A stretch of DNA of 15,305 bases from an uncultured Alistipes sp. (GTDB lineage Bacteria > Bacteroidota > Bacteroidia > Bacteroidales > Rikenellaceae). The notes under the pieces were generated by a model. It did not search any database. It saw nothing but the letters and a program-made list of their open reading frames with translations, and had not been told where the DNA came from. Every line of letters begins with the position of its first letter. The first letter of the stretch is position 1. The stretch is from the NCBI GenBank assembly GCA_937880705.1, contig CALGRZ010000069.1:1-15305 (forward strand), written 5' to 3'. Made by a program: the position numbers and the translations under genes. Of this stretch, positions 1-6,400 are shown in pieces.

Positions 1-741
1 GGGGTCCCCGCAATGGCATTTGCCGCCAGCAAACTAAAGGGTGTAGCCAAATCACTACTCGTTCCTATATCATTAATCGTAGGCTGTATAGTTTATTACG
101 CAATATATGGAGGATTTACAGATATAGTAAGCACATCAAGCCATAGCGAGGGAACAATATTTATCCCTGCCATAGAGTTTGATGCAAGCCTCATCTTAGC
201 CTTTATATTCAACGACATTGGCTCAATCCAGGCTCTGGGAGCCATGCTCAACACCGACAATACCCAACACCGTTGTAGGCGAGGAGTCGAAGTTACGGGC
301 ATATTCAACATCATAGCCGGAGCAATAGGTGTAATCGGACCTGTCAACTACTCTATGTCGCCCGGAGTAATTGCATCATCGTCGTGTGCATCACGCTACG
401 CACTAATTCCTGCTGGCGCAGGACTTATCATCTGCGCTCTCTTTCCACAATTAATCGCCATCCTCACAGCGATTCCAAACACAATCATCGGCGTTGTGCT
501 CCTATATCTTATGGGTACACAATTAGCTGCAGCGTTCAGTATGCTTAGTGCAGACAAATCAGCAGACAACTGCAACAACGCACTTATAGTAGGATTACCT
601 ATAATGATAGCACTACTATTCTGCATGATTCCGATGGATGTAATCCCTGCAATTATTAAACCTCTCGTTGGCAATGGTTTTGTGATGGGAGTAATCAGCG
701 TAATAGTACTTGAGCACGTGATTTTAAGGGTAAAAAGATAA
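1..741 (+). CDS. NCS2-family nucleobase (xanthine/uracil-type) permease, C-terminal part
   Basis: This is an inner-membrane transporter, probably moving a purine or pyrimidine base with a cation. The reading frame is open to the first base (codons before the ATG at 13 read G-V-P-A), so the true start lies to the left and 246 residues are visible. Several strongly hydrophobic helices are present. The stretch around residues 98-135 (FNIIAGAIGVIGPVNYS, then SPGVI and ASRY) matches the conserved NCS2 pattern of a glycine-rich loop followed by a transmembrane segment ending in SR, and a later IPNTIIG segment is also family-like. The substrate cannot be told from this half. Codon use is AT-rich, with many ATA, TTA and AAT codons, unlike most genes to the right, which hints at different ancestry. 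A small hairpin follows the stop. I am fairly sure of the family and unsure of the substrate. Confidence 0.75.
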   Translation, partial: GVPAMAFAASKLKGVAKSLLVPISLIVGCIVYYAIYGGFTDIVSTSSHSEGTIFIPAIEFDASLILAFIFNDIGSIQALGAMLNTDNTQHRCRRGVEVTGIFNIIAGAIGVIGPVNYSMSPGVIASSSCASRYALIPAGAGLIICALFPQLIAILTAIPNTIIGVVLLYLMGTQLAAAFSMLSADKSADNCNNALIVGLPIMIALLFCMIPMDVIPAIIKPLVGNGFVMGVISVIVLEHVILRVKR

Positions 742-781
742 TTTCACAAACCGACTCGTCACAAACACCTTTTTCCTGAGA

Positions 782-806
782 ATTTAGCGAAAAACACTCG
801 CTAAAT
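782..806 (+). terminator. Possible terminator hairpin after the permease
   Basis: A perfect 9-bp inverted repeat (ATTTAGCGA at 782-790 and TCGCTAAAT at 798-806) with a 7-base A-rich loop lies 41 bases after the permease stop. No T-run follows it, so it is a weak candidate. The remaining gap up to 860 is AT-rich, with an alternating TA run near 815-830, and contains no gene that I can see. Confidence 0.4.
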
Positions 807-860
807 GGGTATACCTATATATATAATATAGACAAGAGCGGCAGACTCACCACCTAAAAA

Positions 861-1193
861 TTAGTGTGTTACGCTCTTCGAGCCGAGGTTCAGCACCAGC
901 ACACCCGCGACAATGAGCATAAGGCCGATAATGGCGGGCAGGTCGAGGTGTTGTTTGAGCAGCACGACACCCAGCAGGGCTATGAGCACCATTCCCGTGC
1001 CGGCCCACACAGCATAGGCAATACCCACGGGCATCGTGCGCAGGGTGAGGTTAAGGAAGTAGAGCGCGGCGAGGTAGGCCACCAGGGTTGCCACCGTAGG
1101 CCACAGTCGTGTGAAGTTCTCGGTATACTTCAACATTATGGCCCAGGCCACCTCGAAGATGATGGCAAGCAGCAGAAAGATATACTGTTTCAT
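861..1193 (-). CDS. Small multidrug resistance (SMR) family exporter
   Basis: This is a 110-residue, four-helix inner-membrane antiporter. It is expected to work as an antiparallel dimer that exports a cationic substrate in exchange for protons. Helices are at about 3-21, 33-51, 57-78 and 86-104. The essential membrane glutamate is E14, and the substrate-site aromatics known from EmrE are in register (Y40, Y60, W63). The second half (GIAYAVWAG, then LDLPAIIG and AGVLVLNL) and the loop FTRLWP are close to the Qac/EmrE branch. The first helix reads EVAWA with W17 and is followed by KYT, which recalls the Gdx/SugE guanidinium exporters. The substrate class is therefore open. It follows the synthase gene on the same strand, beyond a terminator hairpin. 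No promoter of its own is obvious, so it may depend on read-through. Confidence 0.9.
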   Translation of the reverse strand: MKQYIFLLLAIIFEVAWAIMLKYTENFTRLWPTVATLVAYLAALYFLNLTLRTMPVGIAYAVWAGTGMVLIALLGVVLLKQHLDLPAIIGLMLIVAGVLVLNLGSKSVTH

Positions 1194-1220
1194 CGTTATG
1201 TTGCGTTGAACGTCACTATT

Positions 1221-1263
1221 AAAAGTGCCCCGAACGAGCCTCGTCTACGGCTCATTCGGGGCA
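1221..1263 (-). terminator. Intrinsic terminator of the alpha-oxoamine synthase gene
   Basis: Two 15-base arms (1226-1240 and 1249-1263) enclose an 8-base loop. On minus-strand RNA they pair fully with one U-G wobble. On plus-strand RNA the same position would be a C-A mismatch, which argues for minus-strand use. TTTTAAT follows on the minus strand. It sits just after the synthase stop at 1295. Confidence 0.75.
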
Positions 1264-1294
1264 ATACGCAGGGTTAAAAGTCAACCCTTATCTG

Positions 1295-2563
1295 TTATCG
1301 AACCTTGAAGTCGGGATCGGCCATCTGGGGGATAGGCTTGATATACTCGCCCGCCTCGAACTTGGCACGCACGGCCTTGAAGGTGTTGATGGTGTACTCC
1401 ACATCCTCCATGGTGTGAGCTGCGGTAGGAATAACACGCAGGATGATCTCGCCCTTGGGGATTACGGGGTAGATAACAATCGAGCAGAAGAGACCGTAGT
1501 TCTCGCGCAGGTCAACGATAAGGTTGGTACCCTCCTCGTTACCACCCTTCATGTAGATGGGTGTCACGGGTGACTGGGTTACGCCGATGTTGAAGCCATT
1601 CTCGGTAAGACCCTTCTGCAGAGCGCGAGTGATCTCCCACAACTTCTCCTGATACTCGGGGTGCTTGCGGATAAGGTCAAGACGCTTCAGCGCACCGATA
1701 ACCATAGGCATAGGCAGCGACTTGGCATAGAGCTGCGAGCGCATGTTGTAACGGAAGAGGTTGATCAACCAACGGGGACCCGATACAAAGGCACCGATAC
1801 CTGCCATAGACTTGGCGAAGGTGTTGAACAGCACGTCGATCTGATCCTGAACACCGAAGTGGTCACCAGTACCGCGACCGCCCTTACCCATAGTACCGAA
1901 GCCGTGAGCATCGTCTACAAGCAGACGGAAGTCGAAGTCCTTCTTGCACTTAACGATGACATCGAGGAAGCCGAGGTCACCCTTCATGCCGAATACACCC
2001 TCGGTGATAACCAACACACCACCATTCTGCTGATCAGCCAACTCGGTAGCGTGCTTGAGCTGCAGACGCAACGACTCCTCATCGTTGTGAGCATATACAA
2101 AACGCTTACCGGGGTGCATGCGCAGACCATCGATGATGCAGGCGTGGCACTCCTTGTCGTAGACAACAACGTCGCGGGGAGTAAGCAGGCAGTCGATGAT
2201 AGAGATCATACCCTGATAGCCATAGTTGAGCAGGAAGGCATCCTCCTTACCTACGAACTCGGCCAGCTCACGCTCGAGCTGCTCGTGGTACTTGGTCTGG
2301 CCAGACATCATACGGGCACCCATGGGGTATGCCATACCGAAGTCCTTGCCGCCCTGGGCATCAGCCTCACGCACCTCGGGGTGGTTAGCCAGACCGAGGT
2401 AGTTGTTCAAGCTCCAGTTCAAGACGGGCTTGCCACGGAAAATCATGTGGGGGCCCAGCTCACCCTCCAACTTGGGGAATGCAAAATAGCCGTGTACAGC
2501 CGACATATACTGGCCGATAGGGCCGCCGGCGTTCTTCGATAAACGATCAAAAATATCTACCAT
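1295..2563 (-). CDS. PLP-dependent alpha-oxoamine synthase (serine palmitoyltransferase-like)
   Basis: This is a cytoplasmic fold-type I PLP enzyme of 422 residues. Family members condense an amino acid with an acyl-CoA or acyl-ACP and release CO2, giving a 3-keto amine. Visible catalytic residues are K251 in TFAKSMAG (Schiff-base lysine), D217 and H220 in VDDAHGFG (cofactor pyridine nitrogen and substrate), H140 in ECHACIIDG (stacks on PLP), and the C-terminal arginine in LRVIPTAAHT that usually binds the carboxylate. The 31-residue spacing from H220 to K251 equals that in Sphingomonas serine palmitoyltransferase. In Bacteroidota such enzymes make sphingolipid bases (from serine) or sulfonolipid bases (from cysteate). 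2-Amino-3-ketobutyrate CoA ligase is a further, less likely reading. No partner gene is nearby to decide. A -7 box lies upstream and a terminator lies after the gene. Confidence 0.88.
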   Translation of the reverse strand: MVDIFDRLSKNAGGPIGQYMSAVHGYFAFPKLEGELGPHMIFRGKPVLNWSLNNYLGLANHPEVREADAQGGKDFGMAYPMGARMMSGQTKYHEQLERELAEFVGKEDAFLLNYGYQGMISIIDCLLTPRDVVVYDKECHACIIDGLRMHPGKRFVYAHNDEESLRLQLKHATELADQQNGGVLVITEGVFGMKGDLGFLDVIVKCKKDFDFRLLVDDAHGFGTMGKGGRGTGDHFGVQDQIDVLFNTFAKSMAGIGAFVSGPRWLINLFRYNMRSQLYAKSLPMPMVIGALKRLDLIRKHPEYQEKLWEITRALQKGLTENGFNIGVTQSPVTPIYMKGGNEEGTNLIVDLRENYGLFCSIVIYPVIPKGEIILRVIPTAAHTMEDVEYTINTFKAVRAKFEAGEYIKPIPQMADPDFKVR

Positions 2564-2609
2564 TGTATCAAATAAGTTAGGTTAAATTTTCTGTCCATCA
2601 AGGCGTATG

Positions 2610-2628
2610 CCGCAACCATAGGTTGCAG
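2610..2628 (-). other. Short hairpin in the synthase 5' leader
   Basis: The core GCAACC / GGTTGC, separated by three bases, is a perfect inverted repeat. On minus-strand RNA it extends to 8 bp with one U-G wobble. It lies within the expected untranslated leader of the synthase mRNA, between the -7 box at 2649-2656 and the start codon at 2563. It could affect stability or translation. No known riboswitch is recognised. Confidence 0.35.
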
Positions 2629-2648
2629 ATACTGCCACTTTATCCATA

Positions 2649-2656
2649 CAAAGGTA
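2649..2656 (-). promoter_or_regulatory. Bacteroidota -7 box for the synthase gene
   Basis: On the minus strand this reads TACCTTTG, a match to the TAnnTTTG element read by the phylum's primary sigma factor. It would give a leader of about 80 bases. No clear -33 TTTG is seen at the usual 19-21 base distance, only a TTG further out. Confidence 0.55.
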
Positions 2657-2737
2657 GTGTTTTTTATTTAATTTATCCTTTATCAACCACTTTTTTCTCG
2701 CGCAACGGGTAGATAAATAAGCACAAATACCTACTCC

Positions 2738-3319
2738 CTACATCAACTCCCGGGCTCTGCGGTGTACACCATACAGACGTGACGACAGCGATATCTGCGT
2801 GACACCGAAGATGATGAAGGCCACCGCCACGGTGACCACCACGGCACCCACACCGACGGTTGTAGGCAGCCACAGCACCGCGAGGGAGATGGCGATAACT
2901 ATGGCCGAGCCAAAGATAACCCACCCCGCATCGCGTACACCGTATTGTTTGAGGTCGAGCCCCTGCATCATGGTCGATATGCCGCGGTAGAACAGCCATA
3001 GGCCGAAGATCAGCGGGAGCATGGTCTCGGAGAGCAGTATGTTAAACATCAGCAATATGCCGATTATAATATCGAGCACCGAGACAAAAATTATCCAGCC
3101 GCGGTGCACAAAGTAGTTATCCGTAGAGAGTGCCAACAGCAGCGTAAGGAGTCCCGACACGAAGACCGATACTCCGAGCCACAAGGCCACGGCAAAGTAG
3201 CTCTCGGCGGGGTTGATAAGTACGATAAAACCCACGGCGATGGCGAAGATGCCCACCAGCAATGCAAGCCACCAGCGACCCACGGGCTGCTCGCAACGAT
3301 CATATATACTTCTACTCAT
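2738..3319 (-). CDS. DUF308 / HdeD-like six-helix membrane protein
   Basis: This inner-membrane protein of 193 residues has six predicted helices at about 16-36, 41-64, 73-92, 99-119, 132-151 and 157-177. They are arranged as three hairpins with the internal similarity usual for the HdeD/DUF308 family. HdeD in Escherichia coli is linked to acid resistance at high cell density. The role in Bacteroidota is not established, so only the family is called. Small residues and paired glycines fill the helices, the loop around 120-130 is charged, and the C-terminus is basic (VHRRAREL). It has no signal peptide apart from the first helix. It lies upstream of, and on the same strand as, the synthase gene, but the 174-base gap with a promoter box suggests separate transcription. 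Confidence 0.8.
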   Translation of the reverse strand: MSRSIYDRCEQPVGRWWLALLVGIFAIAVGFIVLINPAESYFAVALWLGVSVFVSGLLTLLLALSTDNYFVHRGWIIFVSVLDIIIGILLMFNILLSETMLPLIFGLWLFYRGISTMMQGLDLKQYGVRDAGWVIFGSAIVIAISLAVLWLPTTVGVGAVVVTVAVAFIIFGVTQISLSSRLYGVHRRARELM

Positions 3320-3408
3320 ACACTTTTGTTTTGGTCATTGCAGTACAATTTGCAGACCAAACTCCCGAATAGAGCCCACGCATCCTCTCTCGTTTGAAAA
3401 AAAATTTG

Positions 3409-3416
3409 TATATTTG
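3409..3416 (+). promoter_or_regulatory. Bacteroidota -7 box for the giant STAND-like gene
   Basis: TATATTTG matches TAnnTTTG and lies 29 bases before the ATG at 3446, giving a short leader. An A/T-rich run precedes it. A TTTG lies only 12 bases upstream, closer than the usual -33 spacing, so promoter strength is uncertain. The gene therefore appears to have its own promoter, divergent from the DUF308 gene. Confidence 0.55.
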
Positions 3417-3445
3417 TCATTATAACTACTAAACGCCACTCTGAA

Positions 3446-6400
3446 ATGGGAAACCGCGCGCATAAACTTCGCCTTTTCGTTGCCTCATCAATGACTCAAT
3501 CGCAACGCAAACTAATAACCGGATATGTCAAAGCTGTGGAGAATAGTTTTCGCATGGTGGGTCAAGACATCTCCTTTGACGTTATCGCTTACGGCCAGAG
3601 TGCCATGGCAGATCTGGAGGAAAATACGCAAGAGTTGCTCAACCGCAAAGTTGCCTCAAGTGATATATTCATATTGCTTGCCGACAACAACACACATATA
3701 GGGGCAAAGACTATCGAGGAGTATAAAACAGCTCATGAACAGGCTGTTAGATCAGAGAACACCACATCCTATATTAAAGTATTTGTACTGAAATCGACAG
3801 AAGAAGAGCCGGTGGATATCACCTACACGAATGAGGATGGTGTTAAGGAGAGTTTCGAAGAACGATTATCTCGCGATTCGCAACGATACATTCAATTTGT
3901 ACTCCGAGACAATTTCGAAGAGTTCTTCAAGAGTTGGCTACAGAAGATTGTTGTGGAGGGACCGGATGTAATATTCTCACAGTCCCAACTCTCGTATGGC
4001 AACCACCTGTACAAGATCCGTCAAGGTAATATCAGAAAGAGTAATCAACGCTACTACCGACGTCCGAAACTTGACGATGAGATAGACTCTATCGTAAGAC
4101 GCTCACCACTGCTCATACTCGAGGGCAACACATATAGCGGTAAGACCCGTGCAGCATTTGAGCTCATGAAAAATCGTGAGGAGTGGTCAAAACACCACTT
4201 CCACATCTATCACGTCGAACATAGCATTGAACGTCTTAACGCCATAAACATCGACCTTACCAGCACAAATCGCGGAGATGTATATCTCTTTGATGATATC
4301 AATGATATTATTAAAGAAGATAGCATCAAAGATCGTGACATCACCCCTCTATGGAGATTGTTGAATAGCTTCGACTTTGAGAATCCTGAATCCAACATGG
4401 CTTCATGGGGTAACACTCGCATTATAATAACCGTATCGGGAAGGTTGAGCGAGACAGACAAACATGAGCTCTACAAAAAAATATTCCACAATGACGGCAT
4501 AGCTTTCGTAAACGCATTGAGTCATATCACGGTCAACTTCGACATCTACGATAAGATATCTTTCAAGGAGATGGTAGATGCAATGGCACGCGATGGTCTT
4601 ATCCAAGCCAACCAACTGCGTCCGGGAAACTATACCATTGGTTCACTATTTATCAATACTGAAGATATCTATTTAAAGATCAAAACGATAAACCAACGAA
4701 ATACTATTCTACTTCACTCTATAGTAGGCCATTGGCGTTATGCTATCAACTCAAGATTCGAGGGTCTTTACGATGAGATTAAGGACTTATATCTATATCT
4801 TAAAGGTGACAGCACAACGTTTGATTCTGATATCGAAGAGCTGCGTAAAGAGGGACTCTTAATCACTGATACGGTTAATGGACAGATTAGTCGCATCCGC
4901 ATAGACAGGTTTATTGTCGAGATGTTCGAAAATACTATCGCAAGCGAGCAACATCTCTCTATCAAACTGAATAACTGCCTATTAGACTATGCGAAATATC
5001 GTCAAGAGCAGGCCAATAATGATAAATACCTAGTGTTCAATATAGCCCAAATGGGATATATGTTGTGCGACCGCAACAATTTCGATGACGATCACATTTA
5101 CGCCCTGGTAGAGTCAACTGCAAACCTGCTACAATGTCAAAAATTTGCATATCAGGAGAGGTACCTGAATTTCTGTCTTCAGCTAAGTGAGATAGCTTCA
5201 TTAGCTGGTCGCTACCCTATGGTATTATGTGCAACAGCCCTGGCCAAGTTGCAAGATTTTGACACAATTATTAACGTGCTCAATATCCTGATTGACCCCG
5301 CAAATCAAACTAATAGCACCGTATCACTCTATAAGCATACAGCATATGCTATGTTGTCATCAAGCAATAGACGGCTTACGATGGCACAGCAGAAAAAGAT
5401 CACAAGCATTATATTAGACGAGAACAAGGAGTGGATAGCACCATTCTGCGAGGATGACCTTCACGATGTATTCCACCTATCACGCATATGTCCATACATC
5501 AAACATGACAGCAAGGAGATTATCGCTTTAGCAGCAAACTCTATTCTGGATGGCTATCAAAACAAGATAACACCTATCAAGACCATCAATCTTCGTGAGC
5601 TTAAGGCCATGGCCTCTTGTCATACAAACGACTTGGATCAAGATATTATGAAGAAGATCTACCTCGTTCAGTTGAGCAAGGTTATCATCGCGGCATTCAA
5701 CAAGGTAGATAGCTACGACGAGTTCAAGGATGCGGTGGGTACACTGCAAAGCTGCTGCAGCACCTCGCCGAACCTTATGGAGGCCGTGACAAAGACCCTG
5801 CCTGTATCCTTCTACAAGTCGCTATCCTCGATTGCCAAGCGGTTGTCCTTCGAAAATCGCCTCCTGCTATTCGACTACGTCCTCAATATCGACGATAGCC
5901 GAGGCCCCTTCAACAACACCACCTGCCCGGCCGAGAGCATCGAGTTCTTCCGCACGCACCGCATCATGGCTATGAATCAGCTCCTTGAGCGACTCGATGA
6001 GAACGATGCCGTGCAGTCATACAACAGGATGATCAGCCTCAATCAGTACGATCTTCGCACATGCTCACACCTGCTTAAGAACGAGTTGGTCAACTTCGAG
6101 CAGGCACTCTATATTGTCAGCAACGGAGGTAGCCAGAAGAACTTCATCACGCTCAACCAGCTAATGAAGAAGGCCGAGACCACGACCGATGCCAACGCCT
6201 GCCTGCGTCTGATGGGCATTGCCGATAACGACACGACCAAGCTTCGCGATGAGTACGCCTTCTCGCAGTATCTGGCCATCAAGAGTATCGACCAAAAGCG
6301 TTGCATCGAGCTTGTCAAGGCGTGGAGGAAGGCCCATTCGGGAAGAACGCTCTCGGAGGTTGTACTCAACATCATACTTCGCAAGTTCTCCTTGGAGCAG

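Noticed and set aside
1661..2542. A 293-codon plus-strand open frame antisense to the alpha-oxoamine synthase
   Set aside because: The minus strand has the full PLP enzyme with all catalytic residues. The antisense product is compositionally biased.
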